From the NCBI RefSeq assembly GCF_910591885.1, contig NW_025963584.1:248001-312000 (forward strand): a stretch of 64,000 bases of DNA. Reading direction: 5' to 3'. Shown here one piece after another: positions 28,020 to 41,760 of this stretch. Made by a program: the position numbers and the translations under genes. This DNA comes from Bombus terrestris (taxonomy: Eukaryota > Arthropoda > Insecta > Hymenoptera > Apidae). Below the pieces are notes generated by a model, which was not told the DNA's origin, did no database searches, and was given only the letters and a program-made list of their open reading frames with translations. The stretch's first letter is position 1; each line of letters begins with the position of its first letter.

Positions 28020-31000
28020 GTTGGACATCGTTGGACATCGTTGGACACCGTTGGACATCGTTGGACATCGTTGGACACCGTTGGACACCGTTGGACACCG
28101 TTGGACATCGTTGGACACCGTGGGACAACGTGGGACAACGTGGGACAACGTGGGACAACGTGGGACAACGTGGGACAACGTGGGACAACGTGGGACAACG
28201 TGGGACAACGTGGGACAACGTGGGACAACGTGGGACAACGTGGGACAACGTGGGACAACGTGGGACAACGTGGGACAACGTGGGACAACGTGGGATAACG
28301 TGGGACAACGTGGGACAACGTGGGACAACGTGGGACAACGTGGGACAACGTGGGACAACGTGGGACAACGTGGGACAACGTGGGACAACGTGGGACAACG
28401 TGGGACAACGTGGGACAACGTGGGACAACGTGGGACACCGTTGGACACCGTGGGACACCGTTGGACACCGTTGGACATCGTTGGACACCGTGGGACAACG
28501 TGGGACAACGTGGGACAACGTGGGAAACCATGGAACAACGTGGGACAACGTGGGACAACGTGGGACAACGTGGGACAACGTGGGACAACGTGGGACAACG
28601 TGGGACACCGTTGGGCATCGTTGGACACCGTGGGACAACGTGGGACAACGTGGGACAACGTGGGACACCGTTGGACACCGTTGGACATTGTTGGACATCG
28701 TTGGACATCGTGGGACACCGTTGGACATCGTTGGACATCGTTGGACACCGTTGGACATCGTTGGACACCGTGGGACAACGTGGGACAACGTGGGACAACG
28801 TGGGACACCGTTGGACACCGTTGGACATCGTTGGACATCGTTGGACATCGTGGGACACCGTGGGACATCGTTGGACACCGTTGGACATCGTTGGACACCG
28901 TGGGACAACGTGGGACAACGTGGGACAACGTGGGACACCGTTGGACATCGTTGGACATCGTTGGACACCGTTGGACATCGTTGGACATCGTTGGACACCG
29001 TTGGACACCGTTGGACACCGTTGGACATCGTTGGACACCGTGGGACAACGTGGGACAACGTGGGACAACGTGGGACAACGTGGGACAACGTGGGACAACG
29101 TGGGACAACGTGGGACAACGTGGGACAACGTGGGACAACGTGGGACAACGTGGGACAACGTGGGACAACGTGGGACAACGTGGGACAACGTGGGACAACG
29201 TGGGACACCGTTGGACACCGTTGGACACCGTTGGACACCGTTGGACATCGTTGGACACCGTGGGACAACGTGGGACAACGTGGGACAACGTGGGAAACCA
29301 TGGAACAACGTGGGACAACGTGGGACAACGTGGGACAACGTGGGACAACGTGGGACAACGTGGGACAACGTGGGACACCGTTGGGCATCGTTGGACACCG
29401 TGGGACAACGTGGGACAACGTGGGACAACGTGGGACACCGTTGGACACCGTTGGACATTGTTGGACATCGTTGGACATCGTGGGACACCGTTGGACATCG
29501 TTGGACATCGTTGGACACCGTTGGACATCGTTGGACACCGTGGGACAACGTGGGACAACGTGGGACAACGTGGGACACCGTTGGACACCGTTGGACATCG
29601 TTGGACATCGTTGGACATCGTGGGACACCGTTGGACATCGTTGGACACCGTTGGACATCGTTGGACACCGTGGGACAACGTGGGACAACGTGGGACAACG
29701 TGGGACACCGTTGGACATCGTTGGACATCGTTGGACACCGTTGGACATCGTTGGACATCGTTGGACACCGTTGGACACCGTTGGACACCGTTGGACATCG
29801 TTGGACACCGTGGGACAACGTGGGACAACGTGGGACAACGTGGGAAACCTTGGAACAACGTGGGACAACGTGGGACAACGTGGGACAACGTGGGACACCG
29901 TTGGACAACGTTGGACATCGTTGGACATCGTTGGACATCGTGGGACACCGTTGGACATCGTTGGACATCGTTGGACACCGTTGGACATCGTTGGACACTG
30001 TTGGACAACGTGGGACAACGTGGGACAACGTGGGACAACGTGGGACACCGTTGGACATCGTTGGACACCGTGGGACAACGTGGGACAACGTGGGACAACG
30101 TGGGACACCGTTGGACACCGTGGGACACCGTTGGACAACGTGGGACAACGTGGGACAACGTGGGACAACGTGGGACAACGTGGGACACCGTTGGACACCG
30201 TGGGACACCGTTGGACAACGTGGGACAACGTGGGACAACGTGGGACAACGTGGGACAACGTGGGACACCGTTGGACACCGTGGGACACCGTTGGACACCG
30301 TTGGACATCGTTGGACATCGTGGGACAACGTGGGACAACGTGGGACAACGTGGGAAACCATGGAACAACGTGGGACAACGTGGGACAACGTGGGACAACG
30401 TGGGACAACGTGGGACACCGTTGGACATCGTTGGACACCGTGGGACAACGTGGGACAACGTGGGACACCGTTGGACACCGTTGGACATCGTTGGACACCG
30501 TTGGACACCGTGGGACAACGTGGGACAACGTGGGACAACGTGGGACAACGTGGGACAACGTAGGACAACGTGGGACAACGTGGGACACCGTTGGACATCG
30601 TTGGACAACGTGGGACATCGTGGGACAACGTGGGACAACGTGGGACAACGTGGGACACCGTTGGACACCGTGGGACACCGTTGGACACCGTTGGACACCG
30701 TGGGACACCGTTGGACACCGTTGGACATCGTTGGACACCGTTGGACACCGTTGGACACCGTTGGACACCGTGGGACAACGTGGGACAACGTGGGACAACG
30801 TGGGACAACGTGGGACAACGTGGGACAACGTGGGACAACGTGGGACAACGTGGGACAACGTGGGACAACGTGGGACAACGTGGGACAACGTGGGACAACG
30901 TGGGACAACGTGGGACAACGTGCGACAACGTGGGACACCGTTGGGCATCGTTGGACACCGTGGGACAACGTGGGACAACGTGGGACAACGTGGGACAACG

Positions 31001-33210
31001 TGGGACAACGTGGGACAACGTGGGACACCGTGGGACAACGTGGGACAACGTGGGACAACGTGGGACAACGTGGGACAACGTGGGACAACGTGGGACAACG
31101 TGGGACAACGTGGGACACCGTTGGACATCGTTGGACATCGTTGGACACCGTTGGACATCGCTGGACATCGTTGGACATCGTTGGACACCGTTGGACACCG
31201 TTGGACACCGTTGGACATCGTTGGACACCGTGGGACAACGTGGGACAACGTGGGACAACGTGGGACACCGTTGGACACCGTTGGACATCGTTGGACACCG
31301 TTGGACACCGTGGGACAACGTGGGACAACGTGGGACAACGTGGGACAACGTGGGACAACGTAGGACAACGTGGGACAACGTGGGACACCGTTGGACATCG
31401 TTGGACAACGTGGGACATCGTGGGACAACGTGGGACAACGTGGGACAACGTGGGACACCGTTGGACACCGTGGGACACCGTTGGACACCGTTGGACACCG
31501 TGGGACACCGTTGGACACCGTTGGACATCGTTGGACACCGTTGGACACCGTTGGACACCGTTGGACACCGTGGGACAACGTGGGACAACGTGGGACAACG
31601 TGGGACAACGTGGGACAACGTGGGACAACGTAGGACAACGTGGGACAACGTGGGACACCGTTGGACATCGTTGGACAACGTGGGACATCGTGGGACAACG
31701 TGGGACAACGTGGGACAACGTGGGACAACGTGGGACAACGTGGGACAACGTGGGACAACGTGGGACAACGTGGGACAACGTGGGACACCGTTGGACATCG
31801 TTGGACATCGTTGGACACCGTTGGACATCGCTGGACATCGTTGGACATCGTTGGACACCGTTGGACACCGTTGGACACCGTTGGACATCGTTGGACACCG
31901 TGGGACAACGTGGGACAACGTGGGACAACGTGGGAAACCTTGGAACAACGTGGGACAACGTGGGACAACGTGGGACAACGTGGGACACCGTTGGACATCG
32001 TTGGACAACGTGGGACAACGTGGGACAACGTGGGACAACGTGGGACAACGTGGGACAACGTGGGACACCGTTGGACACCGTGGGACACCGTTGGACACCG
32101 TTGGACATCGTTGGACACCGTGGGACAACGTGGGACAACGTGGGACAACGTGGGACAACGTGGGACAACGTGGGACAACGTGGGACAACGTGGGACAACG
32201 TGGGACATCGTGGGACAACGTGGGACAACGTGGGACAACGTGGGACAACGTGGGACAACGTGGGACACCGTTGGACAACGTGGGACACCGTTGGACATCG
32301 CTGGACACCGTGGGACAACGTGGGACATCGTGGGACAACGTGGGACAACGTGGGACAACGTGGGACAACGTGGGACAACGTGGGACAACGTGGGACATCG
32401 TGGGACAACGTGGGACAACGTGGGACAACGTGGGACAACGTGGGACACCGTTGGACAACGTGGGACACCGTTGGACATCGTTGGACACCGTGGGACAACG
32501 TGGGACAACGTGGGACAACGTGGGACACCGTTGGACACCGTTGGACATCGTTGGACACCGTGGGACAACGTGGGACAACGTGGGACAACGTGGGACAACG
32601 TGGGACACCGTTGGGCATCGTTGGACAACGTGGGACAACGTGGGACAACGTGGGACAACGTGGGACACCGTTGGACACCGTTGGACATTGTTGGACATCG
32701 TTGGACATCGTGGGACACCGTTGGACATCGTTGGACATCGTTGGACACCGTTGGACATCGTTGGACACCGTGGGACAACGTGGGACAACGTGGGACAACG
32801 TGGGACACCGTTGGACACCGTTGGACATCGTTGGACATCGTTGGACATCGTGGGACACCGTTGGACATCGTTGGACACCGTTGGACATCGTTGGACACCG
32901 TGGGACAACGTGGGACAACGTGGGACAACGTGGGACACCGTTGGACATCGTTGGACATCGTTGGACACCGTTGGACATCGCTGGACATCGTTGGACATCG
33001 TTGGACACCGTTGGACACCGTTGGACACCGTTGGACATCGTTGGACACCGTGGGACAACGTGGGACAACGTGGGACAACGTGGGACACCGTTGGACACCG
33101 TTGGACATCGTTGGACATCGTTGGACATCGTGGGACACCGTTGGACATCGTTGGACACCGTTGGACATCGTTGGACACCGTGGGACAACGTGGGACAACG
33201 TGGGACAACG
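28020..33210. repeat. Higher-order block S, copy 1
   Basis: Markers recur 5,100-5,110 bp downstream: cgtgggaaac 28519/29289/29839/30349 (33629/34399/34949/35459), cgtaggacaa 30559 (35659) and cgtgcgacaa 30919 (36019). Beyond 31.9 kb the shift falls to 4,440-4,450: cgtgggaaac 31929 (36369), the unit at 32299 (36739) and cgttgggcat 32609 (37059). The 660-bp difference is a stretch in this copy holding cgtaggacaa at 31359 and 31629. The block ends where copy 2 begins, so this is a true tandem duplication of about 5.1 kb. Confidence 0.83.
28119..28428 (+). repeat. Longest GGG run, 31 units
   Basis: Seventeen cgtgggacaa units are followed by one cgtgggataa (28289) and then thirteen more cgtgggacaa. 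All 31 units keep GGG at 10-bp spacing, so the substitution does not break the quadruplex pattern. The homologous run in block S copy 2 (33379-33538) has only 16 units, which shows that the run length changed between two recent copies. Confidence 0.88.
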
Positions 33211-33219
33211 TGGGACACC

Positions 33220-36200
33220 GTTGGACATCGTTGGACATCGTTGGACACCGTTGGACATCGCTGGACATCGTTGGACATCGTTGGACACCGTTGGACACCG
33301 TTGGACACCGTTGGACATCGTTGGACACCGTTGGACACCGTGGGACAACGTGGGACAACGTTGGACACCGTGGGGCAACGTGGGACAACGTGGGACAACG
33401 TGGGACAACGTGGGACAACGTGGGACAACGTGGGACAACGTGGGACAACGTGGGACAACGTGGGACAACGTGGGACAACGTGGGACAACGTGGGACAACG
33501 TGGGACAACGTGGGACAACGTGGGACAACGTGGGACAACGTGGGACACCGTTGGACACCGTGGGACACCGTTGGACACCGTTGGACATCGTTGGACACCG
33601 TGGGACAACGTGGGACAACGTGGGACAACGTGGGAAACCATGGAACAACGTGGGACAACGTGGGACAACGTGGGACAACGTGGGACAACGTGGGACAACG
33701 TGGGACAACGTGGGACACCGTTGGGCATCGTTGGACACCGTGGGACAACGTGGGACAACGTGGGACAACGTGGGACACCGTTGGACACCGTTGGACATTG
33801 TTGGACATCGTTGGACATCGTGGGACACCGTTGGACATCGTTGGACATCGTTGGACACCGTTGGACATCGTTGGACACCGTGGGACAACGTGGGACAACG
33901 TGGGACAACGTGGGACACCGTTGGACACCGTTGGACATCGTTGGACATCGTTGGACATCGTGGGACACCGTTGGACATCGTTGGACACCGTTGGACATCG
34001 TTGGACACCGTGGGACAACGTGGGACAACGTGGGACAACGTGGGACACCGTTGGACATCGTTGGACATCGTTGGACACCGTTGGACATCGTTGGACATCG
34101 TTGGACACCGTTGGACACCGTTGGACACCGTTGGACATCGTTGGACACCGTGGGACAACGTGGGACAACGTGGCACAACGTGGGACAACGTGGGACAACG
34201 TGGGACAACGTGGGACAACGTGGGACAACGTGGGACAACGTGGGACAACGTGGGACAACGTGGGACAACGTGGGACAACGTGGGACAACGTGGGACAACG
34301 TGGGACAACGTGGGACACCGTTGGACACCGTGGGACACCGTTGGACACCGTTGGACATCGTTGGACACCGTGGGACAACGTGGGACAACGTGGGACAACG
34401 TGGGAAACCATGGAACAACGTGGGACAACGTGGGACAACGTGGGACAACGTGGGACAACGTGGGACAACGTGGGACAACGTGGGACACCGTTGGGCATCG
34501 TTGGACACCGTGGGACAACGTGGGACAACGTGGGACAACGTGGGACACCGTTGGACACCGTTGGACATTGTTGGACATCGTTGGACATCGTGGGACACCG
34601 TTGGACATCGTTGGACATCGTTGGACACCGTTGGACATCGTTGGACACCGTGGGACAACGTGGGACAACGTGGGACAACGTGGGACACCGTTGGACACCG
34701 TTGGACATCGTTGGACATCGTTGGACATCGTGGGACACCGTTGGACATCGTTGGACACCGTTGGACATCGTTGGACACCGTGGGACAACGTGGGACAACG
34801 TGGGACAACGTGGGACACCGTTGGACATCGTTGGACATCGTTGGACACCGTTGGACATCGTTGGACATCGTTGGACACCGTTGGACACCGTTGGACACCG
34901 TTGGACATCGTTGGACACCGTGGGACAACGTGGGACAACGTGGGACAACGTGGGAAACCTTGGAACAACGTGGGACAACGTGGGACAACGTGGGACAACG
35001 TGGGACACCGTTGGACAACGTTGGACATCGTTGGACATCGTTGGACATCGTGGGACACCGTTGGACATCGTTGGACATCGTTGGACACCGTTGGACATCG
35101 TTGGACACCGTTGGACAACGTGGGACAACGTGGGACAACGTGGGACAACGTGGGACACCGTTGGACATCGTTGGACACCGTGGGACAACGTGGGACAACG
35201 TGGGACAACGTGGGACACCGTTGGACACCGTGGGACACCGTTGGACAACGTGGGACAACGTGGGACAACGTGGGACAACGTGGGACAACGTGGGACACCG
35301 TTGGACACCGTGGGACACCGTTGGACAACGTGGGACAACGTGGGACAACGTGGGACAACGTGGGACAACGTGGGACACCGTTGGACACCGTGGGACACCG
35401 TTGGACACCGTTGGACATCGTTGGACATCGTGGGACAACGTGGGACAACGTGGGACAACGTGGGAAACCATGGAACAACGTGGGACAACGTGGGACAACG
35501 TGGGACAACGTGGGACAACGTGGGACACCGTTGGACATCGTTGGACACCGTGGGACAACGTGGGACACCGTTGGACACCGTTGGACATCGTTGGACACCG
35601 TTGGACACCGTGGGACAACGTGGGACAACGTGGGACAACGTGGGACAACGTGGGACAACGTAGGACAACGTGGGACAACGTGGGACACCGTTGGACATCG
35701 TTGGACAACGTGGGACATCGTGGGACAACGTGGGACAACGTGGGACAACGTGGGACACCGTTGGACACCGTGGGACACCGTTGGACACCGTTGGACACCG
35801 TGGGACACCGTTGGACACCGTTGGACATCGTTGGACACCGTTGGACACCGTTGGACACCGTTGGACACCGTGGGACAACGTGGGACAACGTGGGACAACG
35901 TGGGACAACGTGGGACAACGTGGGACAACGTGGGACAACGTGGGACAACGTGGGACAACGTGGGACAACGTGGGACAACGTGGGACAACGTGGGACAACG
36001 TGGGACAACGTGGGACAACGTGCGACAACGTGGGACACCGTTGGGCATCGTTGGACACCGTGGGACAACGTGGGACAACGTGGGACAACGTGGGACAACG
36101 TGGGACAACGTGGGACAACGTGGGACAACGTGGGACAACGTGGGACAACGTGGGACAACGTGGGACAACGTGGGACAACGTGGGACAACGTGGGACAACG

Positions 36201-37660
36201 TGGGACAACGTGGGACAACGTGGGACACCGTTGGACATCGTTGGACATCGTTGGACACCGTTGGACATCGCTGGCCATCGTTGGACATCGTTGGACACCG
36301 TTGGACACCGTTGGACACCGTTGGACATCGTTGGACACCGTGGGACAACGTGGGACAACGTGGGACAACGTGGGAAACCTTGGAACAACGTGGGACAACG
36401 TGGGACAACGTGGGACAACGTGGGACACCGTTGGACATCGTTGGACAACGTGGGACAACGTGGGACAACGTGGGACAACGTGGGACAACGTGGGACAACG
36501 TGGGACACCGTTGGACACCGTGGGACACCGTTGGACACCGTTGGACATCGTTGGACACCGTGGGACAACGTGGGACAACGTGGGACAACGTGGGACAACG
36601 TGGGACAACGTGGGACAACGTGGGACAACGTGGGACAACGTGGGACATCGTGGGACAACGTGGGACAACGTGGGACAACGTGGGACAACGTGGGACAACG
36701 TGGGACACCGTTGGACAACGTGGGACACCGTTGGACATAGCTGGACACCGTGGGACAACGTGGGACAACGTGGGACATCGTGGGACAACGTGGGACAACG
36801 TGGGACAACGTGGGACAACGTGGGACAACGTGGGACAACGTGGGACATCGTGGGACAACGTGGGACAACGTGGGACAACGTGGGACAACGTGGGACACCG
36901 TTGGACAACGTGGGACACCGTTGGACATCGTTGGACACCGTGGGACAACGTGGGACAACGTGGGACAACGTGGGACACCGTTGGACACCGTTGGACATCG
37001 TTGGACACCGTGGGACAACGTGGGACAACGTGGGACAACGTGGGACAACGTGGGACACCGTTGGGCATCGTTGGACAACGTGGGACAACGTGGGACAACG
37101 TGGGACAACGTGGGACACCGTTGGACACCGTTGGACATTGTTGGACATCGTTGGACATCGTGGGACACCGTTGGACATCGTTGGACATCGTTGGACACCG
37201 TTGGACATCGTTGGACACCGTGGGACAACGTGGGACAACGTGGGACAACGTGGGACACCGTTGGACACCGTTGGACATCGTTGGACATCGTTGGACATCG
37301 TGGGACACCGTTGGACATCGTTGGACACCGTTGGACATCGTTGGACACCGTGGGACAACGTGGGACAACGTGGGACAACGTGGGACACCGTTGGACATCG
37401 TTGGACATCGTTGGACACCGTTGGACATCGCTGGACATCGTTGGACATCGTTGGACACCGTTGGACACCGTTGGACACCGTTGGACATCGTTGGACACCG
37501 TGGGACAACGTGGGACAACGTGGGACAACGTGGGACACCGTTGGACACCGTTGGACATCGTTGGACATCGTTGGACATCGTGGGACACCGTTGGACATCG
37601 TTGGACACCGTTGGACATCGTTGGACACCGTGGGACAACGTGGGACAACGTGGGACAACG
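33220..37660. repeat. Higher-order block S, copy 2
   Basis: This is the counterpart of 28.02-33.21 kb, shorter by the 660-bp segment and by the shorter GGG run. Private changes include cgtggggcaa at 33369, cgtggcacaa at 34169 and agctggacac at 36739, where copy 1 has cgctggacac at 32299. The last part (36.2-37.6 kb) was itself reused at 38.6-40.0 kb. Confidence 0.82.
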
Positions 37661-37980
37661 TGGGACAACGTGGGACAACGTGGGACAACGTGGGACAACG
37701 TGGGACAACGTGGGACAACGTGGGACAACGTGGGACAACGTGGGACAACGTGGGACAACGTGGGACACCGTTGGACATCGTTGGACATCGTTGGACACCG
37801 TTGGACATCGCTGGACATCGTTGGACATCGTTGGACACCGTTGGACACCGTTGGACACCGTTGGACATCGTTGGACACCGTGGGACAACGTGGGACAACG
37901 TGGGACAACGTGGGAAACCTTGGAACAACGTGGGACAACGTGGGACAACGTGGGACAACGTGGGACACCGTTGGACATCG
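36200..37980. repeat. 2.4-kb sub-block, first member
   Basis: Markers recur 2,410 bp later: cgtgggaaac 36369 (38779), cgttgggcat 37059 (39469) and tgttggacat 37139 (39549). After 37.65 kb the shift falls to 2,310 (37909 to 40219) because this member has a longer GGG run of about ten extra units. Confidence 0.78.
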
Positions 37981-38600
37981 TTGGACAACGTGGGACAACG
38001 TGGGACAACGTGGGACAACGTGGGACAACGTGGGACAACGTGGGACACCGTTGGACACCGTGGGACACCGTTGGACACCGTTGGACATCGTTGGACACCG
38101 TGGGACAACGTGGGACAACGTGGGACAACGTGGGACAACGTGGGACAACGTGGGACAACGTGGGACAACGTGGGACAACGTGGGACATCGTGGGACAACG
38201 TGGGACAACGTGGGACAACGTGGGACAACGTGGGACAACGTGGGACACCGTTGGACAACGTGGGACACCGCTGGACATCGCTGGACACCGTGGGACAACG
38301 TGGGACAACGTGGGACATCGTGGGACAACGTGGGACAACGTGGGACAACGTGGGACAACGTGGGACAACGTGGGACAACGTGGGACATCGTGGGACAACG
38401 TGGGACAACGTGGGACAACGTGGGACAACGTGGGACACCGTTGGACAACGTGGGACACCGTTGGACATCGTTGGACACCGTGGGACAACGTGGGACAACG
38501 TGGGACAACGTGGGACACCGTTGGACACCGTTGGACATCGTTGGACACCGTGGGACAACGTGGGACAACGTGGGACAACGTGGGACAACGTGGGACAACG
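37980..38600. repeat. Partial third member of the 2.4-kb family
   Basis: This segment follows the doublet at 37909 and carries the same series as the downstream side of 36369 and 38779: GA runs, isolated cgtgggacat units and a cgctggacac unit at 38279. Its preceding unit is a private variant, cgctggacat (38269), in place of cgttggacat. It then runs directly into the next member. Confidence 0.65.
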
Positions 38601-40280
38601 TGGGACAACGTGGGACAACGTGGGACAACGTGGGACACCGTTGGACATCGTTGGACATCGTTGGACACCGTTGGACATCGCTGGACATCGTTGGACATCG
38701 TTGGACACCGTTGGACACCGTTGGACACCGTTGGACATCGTTGGACACCGTGGGACAACGTGGGACAACGTGGGACAACGTGGGAAACCTTGGAACAACG
38801 TGGGACAACGTGGGACAACGTGGGACAACGTGGGACACCGTTGGACATCGTTGGACAACGTGGGACAACGTGGGACAACGTGGGACAACGTGGGACAACG
38901 TGGGACAACGTGGGACACCGTTGGACACCGTGGGACACCGTTGGACACCGTTGGACATCGTTGGACACCGTGGGACAACGTGGGACAACGTGGGACAACG
39001 TGGGACAACGTGGGACAACGTGGGACAACGTGGGACAACGTGGGACAACGTGGGACATCGTGGGACAACGTGGGACAACGTGGGACAACGTGGGACAACG
39101 TGGGACAACGTGGGACACCGTTGGACAACGTGGGACACCGTTGGACATCGCTGGACACCGTGGGACAACGTGGGACAACGTGGGACAGCGTGGGACAACG
39201 TGGGACAACGTGGGACAACGTGGGACAACGTGGGACAACGTGGGACAACGTGGGACATCGTGGGACAACGTGGGACAACGTGGGACAACGTGGGACAACG
39301 TGGGACACCGTTGGACAACGTGGGACACCGTTGGACATCGTTGGACACCGTGGGACAACGTGGGACAACGTGGGACAACGTGGGACACCGTTGGACACCG
39401 TTGGACATCGTTGGACACCGTGGGACAACGTGGGACAACGTGGGACAACGTGGGACAACGTGGGACACCGTTGGGCATCGTTGGACAACGTGGGACAACG
39501 TGGGACAACGTGGGACAACGTGGGACACCGTTGGACACCGTTGGACATTGTTGGACATCGTTGGACATCGTGGGACACCGTTGGACATCGTTGGACATCG
39601 TTGGACACCGTTGGACATCGTTGGACACCGTGGGACAACGTGGGACAACGTGGGACAACGTGGGACACCGTTGGACACCGTTGGACATCGTTGGACATCG
39701 TTGGACATCGTGGGACACCGTTGGACATCGTTGGACACCGTTGGACATCGTTGGACACCGTGGGACAACGTGGGACAACGTGGGACAACGTGGGACACCG
39801 TTGGACATCGTTGGACATCGTTGGACACCGTTGGACATCGCTGGACATCGTTGGACATCGTTGGACACCGTTGGACACCGTTGGACACCGTTGGACATCG
39901 TTGGACACCGTGGGACAACGTGGGACAACGTGGGACAACGTGGGACACCGTTGGACACCGTTGGACATCGTTGGACATCGTTGGACATCGTGGGACACCG
40001 TTGGACATCGTTGGACACCGTTGGACATCGTTGGACACCGTGGGACAACGTGGGACAACGTGGGACAACGTGGGACACCGTTGGACATCGTTGGACATCG
40101 TTGGACACCGTTGGACATCGCTGGACATCGTTGGACATCGTTGGACACCGTTGGACACCGTTGGACACCGTTGGACATCGTTGGACACCGTGGGACAACG
40201 TGGGACAACGTGGGACAACGTGGGAAACCTTGGAACAACGTGGGACAACGTGGGACAACGTGGGACAACGTGGGACAACG
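38600..40280. repeat. 2.4-kb sub-block, second member
   Basis: This is the partner of 36.2-37.98 kb. It contains one private variant, cgtgggacag at 39179, where the first member has cgtgggacat. It ends just past the doublet at 40219. Confidence 0.77.
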
Positions 40281-41760
40281 TGGGACAACGTGGGACAACG
40301 TGGGACATCGTGGGACAACGTGGGACAACGTGGGACAACGTGGGACAACGTGGGACAACGTGGGACACCGTTGGACAACGTGGGACACCGTTGGACATCG
40401 CTGGACACCGTGGGACAACGTGGGACAACGTGGGACATCGTGGGACAACGTGGGACAACGTGGGACAACGTGGGACAACGTGGGACAACGTGGGACAACG
40501 TGGGACATCGTGGGACAACGTGGGACAACGTGGGACAACGTGGGACAACGTGGGACACCGTTGGACAACGTGGGACACCGTTGGACATCGTTGGACACCG
40601 TGGGACAACGTGGGACAACGTGGGACAACGTGGGACACCGTTGGACACCGTTGGACATCGTTGGACACCGTGGGACAACGTGGGACAACGTGGGACAACG
40701 TGGGACAACGTGGGACACCGTTGGGCATCGTTGGACACCGTGGGACAACGTGGGACAACGTGGGACAACGTGGGACACCGTTGGACACCGTTGGACATTG
40801 TTGGACATCGTTGGACATCGTGGGACACCGTTGGACATCGTTGGACATCGTTGGACACCGTTGGACATCGTTGGACACCGTGGGACAACGTGGGACAACG
40901 TGGGACAACGTGGGACACCGTTGGACACCGTTGGACATCGTTGGACATCGTTGGACATCGTGGGACACCGTTGGACATCGTTGGACAACGTTGGACATCG
41001 TTGGACACCGTGGGACAACGTGGGACAACGTGGGACAACGTGGGACACCGTTGGACATCGTTGGACATCGTTGGACACCGTTGGACATCGCTGGACATCG
41101 TTGGACATCGTTGGACACCGTTGGACACCGTTGGACACCGTTGGACATCGTTGGACACCGTGGGACAACGTGGGACAACGTGGGACAACGTGGGAAACCA
41201 TGGAACAACGTGGGACAACGTGGGACAACGTGGGACAACGTGGGACACCGTTGGACATCGTTGGACAACGTGGGACAACGTGGGACAACGTGGGACAACG
41301 TGGGACAACGTGGGACAACGTGGGACACCGTTGGACACCGTGGGACACCGTTGGACACCGTTGGACATCGTTGGACACCGTGGGACAACGTGGGACAACG
41401 TGGGACAACGTGGGACACCGTTGGACACCGTTCGACATCGTTGGACATCGTTGGACATCGTGGGACACCGTTGGACACCGTTGGACACCGTTGGACATCG
41501 TTGGACACCGTGGGACAACGTGGGACAACGTGGGACAACGTGGGACAACGTGGGACAACGTGGGACAACGTGGGACAACGTGGGACAACGTGGGACATCG
41601 TGGGACAACGTGGGACAACGTGGGACAACGTGGGACAACGTGGGACAACGTGGGACAACGTGGGACATCGTGGGACAACGTGGGACAACGTGGGACAACG
41701 TGGGACAACGTGGGACACCGTTGGACAACGTGGGACACCGTTGGACATCGTTGGACACCG
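40280..41760. repeat. Mosaic segment with a lone catgg doublet
   Basis: It contains cgttgggcat (40719), tgttggacat (40799), a catggaacaa doublet (41189) that is the only one between 35.5 and 47.2 kb, and the private unit cgttcgacat (41429). Its order resembles the 39.4-40.3 kb stretch at first and then departs from it. The lone catgg doublet in a cttgg neighbourhood points to exchange with another domain or a base change. Confidence 0.65.

Larger units (their letters stand above)
1991..35668 (+). repeat. cgtaggacaa marker family (17 copies)
   Basis: Starts: 1991, 2411, 3161, 7651, 8061, 8811, 24619, 25029, 25359, 25659, 26749, 26949, 27279, 30559, 31359, 31629 and 35659. Each is followed by the same series of unit types (GA, GC, TT, TA, GT, then GA), with one exception in which a single unit is changed (25399, cgttgcacaa). 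The shared context shows common descent. These units introduce TAG in one + frame each and are the usual reason why + frames end. They are confined to two separated zones, 2-9 kb and 24.6-35.7 kb. Confidence 0.9.
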
